Source: JBKBMT01 sp046295655
GTDB taxonomy: Bacteria > Pseudomonadota > Alphaproteobacteria > Rhodobacterales > Rhodobacteraceae
Assembly: GCA_046295655.1 (NCBI GenBank)
Contig: JBKBMT010000004.1
Location: forward strand, 33,313 to 97,312
Direction: 5' to 3'
DNA length: 64,000 nt
In this document: one piece after another, positions 34,056 to 44,600 of the stretch
Numbering within the stretch: the first letter of the stretch is position 1
Layout: each line of letters opens with the position of its first letter
Position numbers and translations under genes: made by a program
Notes under the pieces: model-generated
What the model saw: the letters and a program-made list of their open reading frames with translations, nothing else
Told to the model about the DNA's origin: nothing
Database searches by the model: none

Positions 34056-35186
34056 TCAGTAGATCACCACCGAACGGATCGACTCTCCCCGATGCATCAG
34101 ATCGAACCCCTCGTTGATCCGGTCCAGCGTCAGGGTATGGGTGATCATGGGATCGATCTCGATCTTGCCCTCCATGTACCAGTCCACGATGCGCGGCACA
34201 TCCGTCCGCCCGCGCGCCCCACCGAAGGCAGTGCCCTTCCAGACCCGGCCGGTGACAAGCTGGAACGGCCGGGTGCGGATCTCGGCCCCCGCCGGGGCCA
34301 CGCCGATGATGATCGACTGCCCCCAGCCGCGATGGGTGCATTCCAGCGCCGCGCGCATGACATCGACATTCCCGGTGCAATCGAAGGAATAGTCGGCGCC
34401 CCCGATGTGGTCGAACGGCGTCTTGGTCAGGTTCACAAGATAGGGCACCAGATCGCCCTCGACCTCCTTCGGATTGACGAAATGGGTCATCCCGAACCGC
34501 TCGGCCATCGTCTTCTTCGCCGGGTTGATGTCGACCCCGATGATCATGTCGGCGCCGGCGAGCCGCAGCCCCTGGATGACGTTCAGCCCGATGCCGCCCA
34601 GACCGAAGACCACCGCCTTGGCCCCGATCTCGACCTGCGCGGTGTTGATGACCGCGCCGATGCCGGTGGTCACGCCGCAGCCGATGTAGCAGACCTTGTC
34701 GAAGGGCGCGTCGGGGCGGATCTTCGCCACCGCGATCTCGGGCAGCACGGTGTGGTTGGCGAAGGTCGAACACCCCATATAGTGCAGGATCGGGTCGCCA
34801 TCGAGCGTGGAAAACCGCGAGGTTCCGTCGGGCATCACCCCCTGGCCCTGGGTCGCCCGGATCGCGGTGCAGAGGTTCGTCTTGCGGGACAGGCAGGATG
34901 GACAGGTCCGGCATTCGGGGGTGTAGAGCGGGATCACATGATCGCCCGGTTTCACGCTGGTCACGCCCTCGCCGACCTCGACGACGACGCCGGCGCCCTC
35001 GTGCCCCAGGATCGAGGGAAACAGGCCTTCGGGGTCGGCACCCGACAGGGTGAATTCGTCGGTGTGGCAGATGCCGGTTGCGCGGATCTCGACCAGAACC
35101 TCGCCGGCCTTCGGCGGCGCAAGGTTGACCTCCATGATCTCCAACGGCTTTCCGGCGGCGGTTGCGACGGCGGCGCGGGTGCGCAT
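34056..35186 (-). CDS. frmA: S-(hydroxymethyl)glutathione dehydrogenase / class III alcohol dehydrogenase
   Basis: A 376-residue zinc alcohol dehydrogenase that oxidises S-hydroxymethylglutathione in formaldehyde detoxification. The catalytic Zn site includes TGICHTDEFTLSG and GHEGAGVV; the structural Zn is bound by CRTCPSCLSRKTNLC. The NAD fold is VVFGLGGIGLNVIQG. It has the class III residues and length. The gene is the first of a leftward set with the lipoprotein hydrolase and fadH. Confidence 0.96.
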   Translation of the reverse strand: MRTRAAVATAAGKPLEIMEVNLAPPKAGEVLVEIRATGICHTDEFTLSGADPEGLFPSILGHEGAGVVVEVGEGVTSVKPGDHVIPLYTPECRTCPSCLSRKTNLCTAIRATQGQGVMPDGTSRFSTLDGDPILHYMGCSTFANHTVLPEIAVAKIRPDAPFDKVCYIGCGVTTGIGAVINTAQVEIGAKAVVFGLGGIGLNVIQGLRLAGADMIIGVDINPAKKTMAERFGMTHFVNPKEVEGDLVPYLVNLTKTPFDHIGGADYSFDCTGNVDVMRAALECTHRGWGQSIIIGVAPAGAEIRTRPFQLVTGRVWKGTAFGGARGRTDVPRIVDWYMEGKIEIDPMITHTLTLDRINEGFDLMHRGESIRSVVIY

Positions 35187-35327
35187 GGTGTCCTCCCTCG
35201 GTGTCGTTGTCCGAACGGTGCGTCAGTCGGCCGGCCAATGCAACCGGCTGGGCTCACGAAGGATCGAATTGCGGAACCGAGGCCGGCCGGTCAGCATTGA
35301 CCCGAGACCAGACCGGAGGTTCCTGCC

Positions 35328-35600
35328 ATGCGTCTATCCCTTCCGTTGGCCGCCACTCTCGTGCTCGCCGCCTGCGAGGCGCCGCTGACCCCGCCCGCCA
35401 TCGACAATCCCGATGCCTGCGGCGCATCGGGCCTGCAGTATCTGGTCGGCCAGCGGCTGGCCGCCTTCGACGGGGTCGAGGTGCGCGGGCCGGTCCGGGT
35501 CATTGCGCCCGGCACTGCGGTCACGATGGACTACCGGACTGACCGGCTGAACCTGGAGACCAACCGGAGGAACCGGATCACCCGCGTCTATTGCGGCTGA
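35328..35600 (+). CDS. Peptidase inhibitor I78-family lipoprotein
   Basis: A 90-residue predicted lipoprotein (lipobox LAAC, Cys 16) of the I78 serine-protease inhibitor family. It shows DACGASGLQYLVGQ, RVIAPGTAVTMDYRTDRLN and the terminal VYCG with its paired cysteines. The family inhibits subtilisin-like proteases by a loop around the RVIAPG region; function here is inferred. It has a CCGGAGGTT ribosome binding site and is divergent from frmA. Confidence 0.9.
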   Translation: MRLSLPLAATLVLAACEAPLTPPAIDNPDACGASGLQYLVGQRLAAFDGVEVRGPVRVIAPGTAVTMDYRTDRLNLETNRRNRITRVYCG

Positions 35601-35618
35601 TCCGGCCGGCGGGCCTCA

Positions 35619-36062
35619 TCAGGATTGCGGCTTGCGATAGACGGTGTGGCACTCGCGGCAGGCGCCGCCGACTGCACCCATCCCGGCGCGGAGCGAGTCG
35701 AGCGACGCGGTATCGAGCCCCTCGGCGGCAGTCGCGAGCGCCTCGGCCTTCGTCGTGAAATCCGGGAAATTCTCCCAGATGCCGGGCAGGGCATCGGTCA
35801 CGGGGTCGGTCTCCTGCGGTTCGAATTTCGCCGGGATCTGCGCTGCGGCCGCGGCAAGGTTCGCGCGGGCGGTCGCTGCCGCATCGGCGTCGAAGGCCCG
35901 GTTGCCCTGCGCCATCTCGCCCAGCACGCCGGTGTTGGCGCGAATCGTCTGCATGAGGTCCATCCGCTCCTTCACGACCGGATTGGTGACCCCTTCCTTG
36001 GCGACGGCTGCGCCGCCGGCCAGAACGAGACAAAGCGCTAGTGTCTTGGGCATGGAACGCAT
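35619..36062 (-). CDS. Class II cytochrome c (c'/c556 type)
   Basis: A 147-residue periplasmic cytochrome with a signal peptide (MPKTLALCLVLAGGAAVA region), a four-helix-bundle body starting NPVVKERMDLMQTIR and a single haem-binding motif CRECH at the C-terminus. This is the cytochrome c'/c556 architecture. Members bind NO or act in electron transfer. AGGAGG 7 nt before ATG 36062 decides the start. It converges on the I78 gene. Confidence 0.92.
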   Translation of the reverse strand: MRSMPKTLALCLVLAGGAAVAKEGVTNPVVKERMDLMQTIRANTGVLGEMAQGNRAFDADAAATARANLAAAAAQIPAKFEPQETDPVTDALPGIWENFPDFTTKAEALATAAEGLDTASLDSLRAGMGAVGGACRECHTVYRKPQS

Positions 36063-36218
36063 CGGTTCGCCTCCTCGTGACTGAACGAGGCGATCTTAGG
36101 CATCCGAAGTCCCCTGAGAAGCACCGGTTTCGCCCATCACGGGAAAGTGTGGTGACTGCGACAGGCTGGACAGCCGGCCGTCGATGCGATGACTTGGACC
36201 CGCAGCACGGGGGAAGAC

Positions 36219-37913
36219 ATGGACCTTGAACGGGCGATCGCCCAGGGCCGGGGCGAGGAACCGGCGGATCTGGTGCTCAAGGGCGGGCGGGTGTTCTGCC
36301 TCGTCACGGGCGAGTTCATTGGTGGCGACGTGGCAGTCAGCGGCGACACGATCGTGGGGATCGGGCACGCCTATTCCGGCCGGCGCGAGATCGACGTTGG
36401 CGGCCTCGTCCTGGTTCCCGGCTTCATCGACACCCACCTGCACATCGAATCGAGCCTTGTCACCCCCTTCGAGTTCGACCGCTGCGTGGCGCCGCGGGGG
36501 GTGACGACGGCAATCTGCGACCCGCACGAGATCGCCAATGTCGCAGGGACCGAGGGGATACGCTATTTCCTCGACGCGGCAGAACGGACGGTGATGGACA
36601 TCCGCGTGCAGCTTTCCTCCTGCGTGCCGTCCAGCCACATGGAAACCGCCGGCGCCGTTCTGTCCGCCGCCGATCTGACCCCGTTCATGGACCACCCGAA
36701 GGTCATCGGGCTGGCCGAGTTCATGAACTTCCCGGGCGTTATCCACCGCGACGCGGGCTGCATGGACAAGCTTGCCGCCTTCGCAGGGCGCCACATCGAC
36801 GGCCATGCGCCGCTGCTGTCTGGTCGCGACCTGAACGCCTATGTCGCGGCCGGCATCCGCACCGAACACGAGGCCACCTCGGCCGCCGAAGCGCGCGAGA
36901 AGCTGCAGCGCGGGCTGCGCATACTGATCCGCGAGGGGTCGGTGTCCAAGGATCTGCACGCCCTCGCCGAGGCGCTGACCGAGACCACCGCGCCCTACAT
37001 GTGCCTCTGCACTGATGACCGCAATCCGCTGGATATCGCCGAACACGGGCATCTGGACCACATGATCCGCGAACTGATCGGTCGTGGCATCCCGCCGCTT
37101 GCCGTCTATCGCGCCGCGAGCCTGTCGGCGGCCGAAGCCTTCGGCCTGAAGGATCGCGGGCTGATCGCGCCTGGCCGGCGGGCCGACATCGTGGCACTGG
37201 ACGATCTCGCCACCTGCCGCGCACGGCTGGTCCTGTGCGGTGGTGTCGTGGCCGGGGATGCGGCCTTTACCGCCCGTCAAACCGTCGCGCCCGTGGCACG
37301 GCGCAGCGTTCGGGCGCCCGAGATCCGGGCCGAGGATCTCCGCTGGCAGCGGACCGGAAACGCCGTGCCTGTGATCGGCATCCTGCCCGGCAAGATCATT
37401 ACCGAACATCTGACCGAGGACCTCGCCTCGCGCGACGGCGAGCTGCCCCCCGATCCGGCCCGGGATCTGCTGCGAATCGCGGTCATCGAACGACATGGCC
37501 GGAACGGCAACATCGCCCGCGGCTTCGTCCGCGGCTTCGGCATGACGCGCGGCGCCATCGCCTCGACCGTCTGCCACGATCATCACAACATTGTCGTGGT
37601 CGGGGTGGATTATGCCGACATGGCTCTGGCCGCGAACCGGCTCAGCGCCATCGAGGGGGGGGTTGTGGTTGCCGCCGGCGGTGCGGTCCTGGCCGAGCTG
37701 CCGCTTCCGGTGGCCGGTCTGATGAGCCTCGATCCGTTCGAGGTGGTCCGCGACAGGCTGGTGGAACTGCGCACGGCCGCGCGAAGCCTCGGGGTGGTGC
37801 TGGAAGAACCGTTCCTCCAGCTTGCGTTCCTCGCCCTGCCGGTGATCCCGCACCTGAAGATCACCGACATGGGCCTCGTGGACGTCGACCGCTTCGTTCT
37901 GCTCGACGGATAG
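36219..37913 (+). CDS. ade: Adenine deaminase
   Basis: A 564-residue amidohydrolase converting adenine to hypoxanthine and ammonia. The metal site HxH is in GFIDTHLHIESS, with further ligands in the DPHEIANVAGTEG and CLCTDDRNPLD regions. The C-terminal half has the adenine-deaminase-specific VCHDHHNIVVVG block. GGGGGAAG precedes ATG 36219; ten upstream codons are also open. It belongs to purine salvage and stands alone. A run of eight G near 37655 keeps the frame. Confidence 0.95.
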   Translation: MDLERAIAQGRGEEPADLVLKGGRVFCLVTGEFIGGDVAVSGDTIVGIGHAYSGRREIDVGGLVLVPGFIDTHLHIESSLVTPFEFDRCVAPRGVTTAICDPHEIANVAGTEGIRYFLDAAERTVMDIRVQLSSCVPSSHMETAGAVLSAADLTPFMDHPKVIGLAEFMNFPGVIHRDAGCMDKLAAFAGRHIDGHAPLLSGRDLNAYVAAGIRTEHEATSAAEAREKLQRGLRILIREGSVSKDLHALAEALTETTAPYMCLCTDDRNPLDIAEHGHLDHMIRELIGRGIPPLAVYRAASLSAAEAFGLKDRGLIAPGRRADIVALDDLATCRARLVLCGGVVAGDAAFTARQTVAPVARRSVRAPEIRAEDLRWQRTGNAVPVIGILPGKIITEHLTEDLASRDGELPPDPARDLLRIAVIERHGRNGNIARGFVRGFGMTRGAIASTVCHDHHNIVVVGVDYADMALAANRLSAIEGGVVVAAGGAVLAELPLPVAGLMSLDPFEVVRDRLVELRTAARSLGVVLEEPFLQLAFLALPVIPHLKITDMGLVDVDRFVLLDG

Positions 37914-37915
37914 GT

Positions 37916-38566
37916 TCAGACCGGCACGAACCCGCCGGTCGTCGGGTCGAACTGTTCCAGCCGTCCCTCGCCCATCGATGTCCAGAGGCCGTGCAGCGTC
38001 AGTTCCTCGGCCTCGACCGCCGCGCGAAGGAATGGAAAGGTCATCAGGTTCTCCAGACTGATGAGCACGGCCTGCTGTTCGAGCGCCGTCAGCCTGTCGG
38101 CCGGATCCGCGATCTCGCGCACACGGTCATAACCGGGCCGAAGGATGTCCATCCAGCGACCGACGAAACTTGTTTCCTCCTCCAGCTCGGGCGCATCGCC
38201 GCAGCACATGTCGTGACAGCCCTTCACCCCGCCGCAGCTTGCATGCCCAAGCACGATCACATGCGCGACCTCCAGTGCGGTGACGGCATATTCCACCGCT
38301 GCAGAAGTGCCATGATAGGTGCCGTCGGGCTTGTAGGGCGGCACCAGGTTGGCAATGTTGCGATGGATGAAGAACTCGCCCTCGTCCGCGCCGAAGATCG
38401 AGGTGACGTGCACCCGGCTGTCGCAGCACGAGATCACCATCGCCCTAGGATGCTGTCCGCCGCTCGCCAGCCGCTTGTACCAGGCCTTGTTCTCCTGCCA
38501 GGCGGTCGCGCGCCAGCCGTGGAACCGCTGCACCAGATAGGCCGGAAGCGGCCGTGCCCTGTCCAT
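37916..38566 (-). CDS. Beta-class carbonic anhydrase
   Basis: A 216-residue beta-carbonic anhydrase (CO2/bicarbonate interconversion). Zn ligands lie in SCCDSRVHV and in LGHASCGGVKG (His and Cys, two residues apart). Length fits the family. It converges on ade with a 2-bp gap and is transcribed alone. It is likely cytoplasmic, supplying bicarbonate for carboxylases. The start at 38566 (MDRARPLPAYLVQRF) matches family members. Confidence 0.95.
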   Translation of the reverse strand: MDRARPLPAYLVQRFHGWRATAWQENKAWYKRLASGGQHPRAMVISCCDSRVHVTSIFGADEGEFFIHRNIANLVPPYKPDGTYHGTSAAVEYAVTALEVAHVIVLGHASCGGVKGCHDMCCGDAPELEEETSFVGRWMDILRPGYDRVREIADPADRLTALEQQAVLISLENLMTFPFLRAAVEAEELTLHGLWTSMGEGRLEQFDPTTGGFVPV

Positions 38567-38719
38567 CCCAGACTCCCTTGCCGTTTCGGCCCCGGATTAG
38601 GGACATTTCGCGGAAGTTTCGAGCGGTTTTTCCGCGACAGCGCATCTTGTGGGCAACCATTTCTTCAGTCTCGGGCGACAGCATCGGCTGCGGGTGAACT
38701 TGGGTAGGTGGAGGGTGCC

Positions 38720-39094
38720 ATGGCAGCCATGGTGCTGAACCTGTGTCCGCGCGAACGGGTCTGGCTCGATCCCGCGCGTATCGGGGCGCTTTACGCACAA
38801 CTCGGCGGGGTCGAGGTGCAGGCGCTGCTGGGGCGGGCGATGGCGGAACTGTCCGGGGTCAGGTCGGATCTCGACGCCGCCTATGCGGCCCGCGATCTTG
38901 CGGCCTTCGCGCGCGGGTTGCGGCGGATGCGGAGAATCGCGGAACACCTGGGTCTGCCGACCCTCGCCGCCGTCACCGGCGACGTGGCGATCTGTCTCGA
39001 ACGCGGCGATGCAACGGGGCTCGCGGCGACGTGGGCGCGGCTTTCGCGCAGTGCCGATCAGGCCCTGGCCGGGTCGTGGGACGAGGGCTGCTGA
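38720..39094 (+). CDS. Small helical protein with Hpt-like pattern, no phospho-histidine
   Basis: A 124-residue protein that is almost all helix. The stretch AARDLAAFARGLRRMRRIAEHLGLPTLAAV resembles the second helix pair of histidine phosphotransfer (Hpt) domains, but the phospho-accepting His position is Arg (LRRMRRIA instead of HxLKGSA). I do not recognise a named family. The ATG follows GGAGGG. It lies 58 bp before the M17 aminopeptidase gene. A phosphotransfer role is not supported; a scaffold or regulator is possible. Confidence 0.6.
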   Translation: MAAMVLNLCPRERVWLDPARIGALYAQLGGVEVQALLGRAMAELSGVRSDLDAAYAARDLAAFARGLRRMRRIAEHLGLPTLAAVTGDVAICLERGDATGLAATWARLSRSADQALAGSWDEGC

Positions 39095-39152
39095 CCCTTG
39101 CAGCGGCAGGGCGTTCGGATAGGGTTCCGAGCACCCGACACGGAGCCCGCGG

Positions 39153-40534
<1,382 letters not shown>

Positions 40535-40535
<1 letters not shown>

Positions 40536-41353
40536 TGGACCCCCGGCTGCTGCCGTTCTCTGGTCGCGTTGCGCATGTCGGCCTGCGCGGCCTGATCGAG
40601 GCGGAGCATTTTACGAAGGGCGAGCCGGCCCGGATCGCTGCGCCGCTGGTCGATCTCGACCGCCACCCCGGCGGGCCGCGTGACCGTCAGCTTCTGCTGG
40701 GCGATGCCTTTCTGGTGATCGACCGGCGCGACGGGATGGCCTTTGGCCGAACGGGCAAGGACGGGTATTGCGGCTGGGTGCCCGAGGCCGCGCTGGGCGC
40801 CGACCATCCGGTGACGCACCGGGTCGCGGCACCCGCGACGCATCTCTATCCCGAACCCCGGGTCCAGGCGCGCGAGATTTCGGGTCTGTCCTTCGGGGCG
40901 CAGCTGCAGGTCACGGGCACATCCGGCGCCTTCGCCGAGACCTCCGTGGGTTTTGTCCCCGCCGCCCATCTGCGTGCCCTCTCGGACCCCTTCCGCGACC
41001 CGGTGGGGGTGGCCGAACTCTTTATCGGCACACCCTATCTGTGGGGCGGGAACAGCCGGTCGGGGATCGACTGTTCGGGCCTGGTGCAGGCCGCGTTGCT
41101 GTCCTGCGGGATCGACTGTCCCGGCGACAGCGACCTTCAGGCCGCACTGGGCCGCCCCCTTTCCCCGGATGCACCGCTGCAGAGGGGCGACCTGCTGTTC
41201 TGGAAGGGCCATGTGGCTTTCGCGGAGTCGGACCGGACGATCCTGCATGCCAGCGGGCATCACATGGCCGTGGTGCGCGAGGACCTGTCCGAAGCGGTCG
41301 ACCGGATCGAGGCGCAGGGCCACGGCCGGCCAGCCGTGAGGCGCATGCGTTGA
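40535..41353 (+). CDS. NlpC/P60-family peptidoglycan peptidase with SH3-like domains
   Basis: A 272-residue protein. Two SH3-like segments (about 20-155) precede the C-terminal NlpC/P60 domain, whose catalytic Cys is in SRSGIDCSGLVQAAL and His in KGHVAFAESD. Such enzymes cut cell-wall peptides such as gamma-D-Glu-DAP. No signal peptide is visible, suggesting a cytoplasmic role on recycled muropeptides, fitting its coupling to an aminopeptidase (TGATG overlap). Confidence 0.9.
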
Positions 41354-41396
41354 CCGCGCGGACCGTCGTCCTGACGTTGCGGCGCCTCGAGGGCGG

Positions 41397-42167
41397 CTAT
41401 TCGCCGCGATAGGCCGGACGGCGCTTTTCCAGAAAGGCGTGCATGCCCTCGGACTTGTCCGCGGTCGCGAACAGCAGCTGCAATGCCTTGCGTTCAAGCG
41501 CAAGCGCCGTCGGCAAGGGCGCATCGGCGCCGAGCGTCATGACCTCCTTGATCTGGGCGATGGCGATCGGTGGCATCCGGGCGATCCGCGCGGCAAGCGC
41601 CAGTGCCTCGGTCTCGGCCTCGCCGTCCTCGACCATCCGGCTGATCAGGCCCATCCGTTCGGCCTCCTCCGCGGTCACTGTCTCTCCGGTCATGCACAGC
41701 CATGCGGCGCGAAACTTTCCGACCGCGCGCAGAAGCCGCTGCGTGCCGCCGGCGCCGGGCATGATGCCGACTCGCACCTCGGGCTGGCCGAGCCGCGCGC
41801 CGCGCGCGGCAACGATCATGTCGCAGTGCATGGCAAGCTCCAGCCCGCCGCCCAGGGCGAAGCCCTCGACGGCGGCGATCACCGGAACCGGGCAGTCGCC
41901 CACCGCCGCCCAAAGCCGTTCGGTATGCCGGTGATACATCTCGACCGCGCCAATCCGGGCCATGTCGGCGATGTCCGCCCCGCCGGAGAAGTTGCCGTCA
42001 ACCCCGCACAGCACGACCGCGCGCAGGGTCGCGTCGTCCGCCAGACCGCGGAACGCCGTTGCCAGTTCCTTGCGGGTCGCGAGATTCAGTGCGTTGCGCA
42101 CCTCGGGCCGGTTCAACCGGACCAGTGCGACGCCGTCCGAGGGCCTGTCGATCAGGACCAGTCCCAT
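41397..42167 (-). CDS. Enoyl-CoA hydratase (PaaF-like crotonase)
   Basis: A 256-residue crotonase-fold enzyme with both catalytic glutamates: FALGGGLELAMHCD and GQPEVRVGIMPGAGGTQRL. The latter segment resembles PaaF (2,3-dehydroadipyl-CoA hydratase). The oxyanion hole is in DGNFSGGADIADM. ATG 42167 (MGLVLIDRP) is preferred over GTG/ATG codons a little upstream. It lies 8 bp after a second crotonase gene and is the last gene of the ligase operon. Confidence 0.9.
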   Translation of the reverse strand: MGLVLIDRPSDGVALVRLNRPEVRNALNLATRKELATAFRGLADDATLRAVVLCGVDGNFSGGADIADMARIGAVEMYHRHTERLWAAVGDCPVPVIAAVEGFALGGGLELAMHCDMIVAARGARLGQPEVRVGIMPGAGGTQRLLRAVGKFRAAWLCMTGETVTAEEAERMGLISRMVEDGEAETEALALAARIARMPPIAIAQIKEVMTLGADAPLPTALALERKALQLLFATADKSEGMHAFLEKRRPAYRGE

Positions 42168-42175
42168 TGCAGACC

Positions 42176-42985
42176 TCACAGCGGGCAGTCAGGGTCAAAG
42201 GCCGGCCGGCGTTTCTCGCGCAGCGAGGCGAGCCCTTCGCGCGCATCGGGGCCCTGAAAGCCCATGAACTCCAGCGCAAGCGAGGTGTCGAAGGTCGGTC
42301 CGGCCAGGCGGAACCAGTTGTTGAGCGCATATTTCGTCCAGCGGATTGCCGTGGGCGCCCCGCGGGCCAGCTTCTGCGCGACCTCCAGCGCGGTGTCCTG
42401 AACCTTGTCGTCATCGACGCAGAGCGAGACGAGGCCGATGCGCTCGGCCTCCTCGCCGCTGACTGCCTCGCACAGCAGCAGGTAGTATTTCGCCTTCGCC
42501 ATGCCGCACAGCAGCGGCCATACGATGGCGGCATGATCGCCGGCCGCCACCCCCAGTCGGGTATGACCGTCGATGATCCGTGCCGACCGTCCGGCGATCG
42601 AAATGTCGGACAGAAGGCCGGCGACCAGCCCTGCGCCCACTGCCGGTCCCTCCATGGCCGAGACGATGGGCTTGGAGCAGTTGATGACGTTGTAGACCAG
42701 GTCGCGCGCTTCCTTCCAGACCCGCGTGAGGGTGCGGAAATCCTGTGTCATCTCCTTCACGAGATCCAGGTCGCCCCCCGACGAGAATGCGCCGTTCGCT
42801 CCTTGCAGGATGACGGCCGAGATGCCGGCATCCTCGTCGATCTCGCGCCACACCCGGGTGAGTTCGCCGTGCATGATCGCATCGGCAGAATTTAGGCGTC
42901 CCGGGTTCTCCATCGTGATTCGCAGGATGCGTTCCGCGGGGCGGTCGAATTTCAGCCGCCGGTAGGTCTCGGGTTGCAAGGTCAT
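42176..42985 (-). CDS. Crotonase-fold protein lacking both hydratase glutamates
   Basis: A 269-residue enoyl-CoA hydratase/isomerase superfamily member with an intact oxyanion-hole region (GANGAFSSGGDLDLV). The first catalytic Glu position (GAGLVAGLLSD) is Val, and the second (DGHTRLGVAAGDHAA) is His, so normal enoyl-CoA hydration is unlikely; a GDH segment follows where GAGG is usual. It could be an isomerase, decarboxylase or lyase. It overlaps the ligase gene by 4 bp (ATGA). Confidence 0.88.
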   Translation of the reverse strand: MTLQPETYRRLKFDRPAERILRITMENPGRLNSADAIMHGELTRVWREIDEDAGISAVILQGANGAFSSGGDLDLVKEMTQDFRTLTRVWKEARDLVYNVINCSKPIVSAMEGPAVGAGLVAGLLSDISIAGRSARIIDGHTRLGVAAGDHAAIVWPLLCGMAKAKYYLLLCEAVSGEEAERIGLVSLCVDDDKVQDTALEVAQKLARGAPTAIRWTKYALNNWFRLAGPTFDTSLALEFMGFQGPDAREGLASLREKRRPAFDPDCPL

Positions 42986-44505
42986 ATCTTCTTCTCCTTT
43001 CCCTGCCACCACGGATCGCGCAGCAGGTTCTTCTGGATCTTGCCGATCGGGGTCTTCGGAAAGCCGTCAACGAAACGAACCACGCGTGGACGCTTGAACC
43101 GCGCCAGCCGCGCGGCGCAATGGTCGATGACCTGCGCCTCAGTCAGCGCGGCTCCTGCGCGCAACTGGACATAGGCCGCCGGCAGTTCGCCCCAGGTGTC
43201 GTCCGGGATGCCGAAGACGGCGCACTCTGCCACTTCCGGCAAATCGTAGAGAACCGTCTCGATCTCCTTCGGATAGACGTTCTCGCCGCCGCAGATCATC
43301 ATGTCCTTCGATCGATCCACAAGTGTTATGAAGCCCTCGTCGTCCATCACGGCCAGGTCGCCGGTCCATCCCCAGCCCTTGCGGAAGAAGGCGGCGGTCT
43401 GGTCCGGGTCGCCGTGATAGCCGAGCATCACGTTGTCCCCGCGCGAGACGACCTCGCCGATCGTGCCCGGCGGCACCGGTCGGCCCTCGGGATCGACAAG
43501 GGCGACATCGACATTGTAGGCCTGTCGCCCGATCGAGCCCATCTTGTCCGGCAGATACCAGTGCCGCAGCGATGTCAGCACGCCGACTTCCGACTGGCCG
43601 TAGATCTGCGTCAGCCTCAGGCCCGGAAGCCTGGCCATCAGGTCACGCTGAACCCAGTCCGGCATCGGCGCGCCCGCGAAGGACAGCTTGGCAAAGCCTG
43701 AATAGTCGGCCGCGTCGAACGCGGGGTCCGAAATCATCTGGGCGCATTGCGTTGGCACCATGAAGGCGGCCGTCACCCCATGCGCCCGCACCAGGTCGCG
43801 GAAGGCGCCCACGTCCCATTTCGACAGCATCGCGGTCGTCGCCCCGGCCAGCACCGCCGGCTGGAACATGATGTTCAGCGCCGCGACATGGAACATCGGT
43901 GTGACGATCGCCACCACGTCGCGTTCGTCCAGCGCCTCTTCGTGCATCACGGTATGGGCGGTGACGGCGCGGTTGCGGTGGCTGGCCATAACCGCCTTCG
44001 GCTTGCCGGTGGTGCCGCCGGTGAAGGTGATGCAGAACGGGTCATCCTCGGCAATGGCGACCTCGGGCGCGGTGTCGGGGTGGCCCGCGATGAAGGCGGC
44101 GAACCCGTCAGCGGAGTCGCCGACGGTCACGATGCGTCGCAACCTCGGCAGACGCCCGGTCAACCCCCGGGCGGTTTCGGCGAACGGTTCCTCGACGAAC
44201 AGGATTTCGGCGCCGGCCTTGTCCAGCGCGTAGACCAGCTCGTCGGGTGACAGCAGGACCGACACATTGGCCAGCACCGCGCCGGACCGGGCGGTGCCGA
44301 AGAAGGCGACGGCGTATTCCGGTCGGTTCCGGCACAGAATCGCCGCGACGCCGCCGCGACCCAGCCCGTCGGCCGCAAGCGCATGCGCAAAGCGGTTGGC
44401 CTGCGCCTCGAGTTCGGCATAGCTCAGCACCCGATCCTGCCAGATCACGGCCGGCTTGCGTGGGAAACGCTCCGCGGATCGGCGCAGCATGTCGCCTGTC
44501 AGCAT
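42982..44505 (-). CDS. Acyl-CoA synthetase (AMP-forming)
   Basis: A 507-residue adenylate-forming acyl-CoA ligase. Motifs are FTGGTTGKPKAVM, YGQSEVGVL, GWTGDLAVMDDEGF, DRSKDMMICGGENVYP and the catalytic Lys in PKTPIGKIQKNLLR. The Gly-Gly form of the P-loop (TGGTTGKPK) is seen in medium-chain or aromatic acid ligases. GGGGAGGAGA precedes ATG 44505. It is followed by two crotonases and is divergent from an IclR regulator (95 bp), which probably controls it. Confidence 0.93.
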   Translation of the reverse strand: MLTGDMLRRSAERFPRKPAVIWQDRVLSYAELEAQANRFAHALAADGLGRGGVAAILCRNRPEYAVAFFGTARSGAVLANVSVLLSPDELVYALDKAGAEILFVEEPFAETARGLTGRLPRLRRIVTVGDSADGFAAFIAGHPDTAPEVAIAEDDPFCITFTGGTTGKPKAVMASHRNRAVTAHTVMHEEALDERDVVAIVTPMFHVAALNIMFQPAVLAGATTAMLSKWDVGAFRDLVRAHGVTAAFMVPTQCAQMISDPAFDAADYSGFAKLSFAGAPMPDWVQRDLMARLPGLRLTQIYGQSEVGVLTSLRHWYLPDKMGSIGRQAYNVDVALVDPEGRPVPPGTIGEVVSRGDNVMLGYHGDPDQTAAFFRKGWGWTGDLAVMDDEGFITLVDRSKDMMICGGENVYPKEIETVLYDLPEVAECAVFGIPDDTWGELPAAYVQLRAGAALTEAQVIDHCAARLARFKRPRVVRFVDGFPKTPIGKIQKNLLRDPWWQGKEKKI

Positions 44506-44600
44506 GTCTCCTCCCCTGAGATGCCCGATCAACTCTTGCGGAAGGCATCGGGAACCGCAACCATGACAGGCGGAACAGGGTTCCGCAGGATGGAAAAGCG

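Noticed and set aside
37652..37660. Eight-G run in ade as a phase-variation tract
   Set aside because: Shorter than the thiP run and expected at some frequency in this base composition; the frame is intact.
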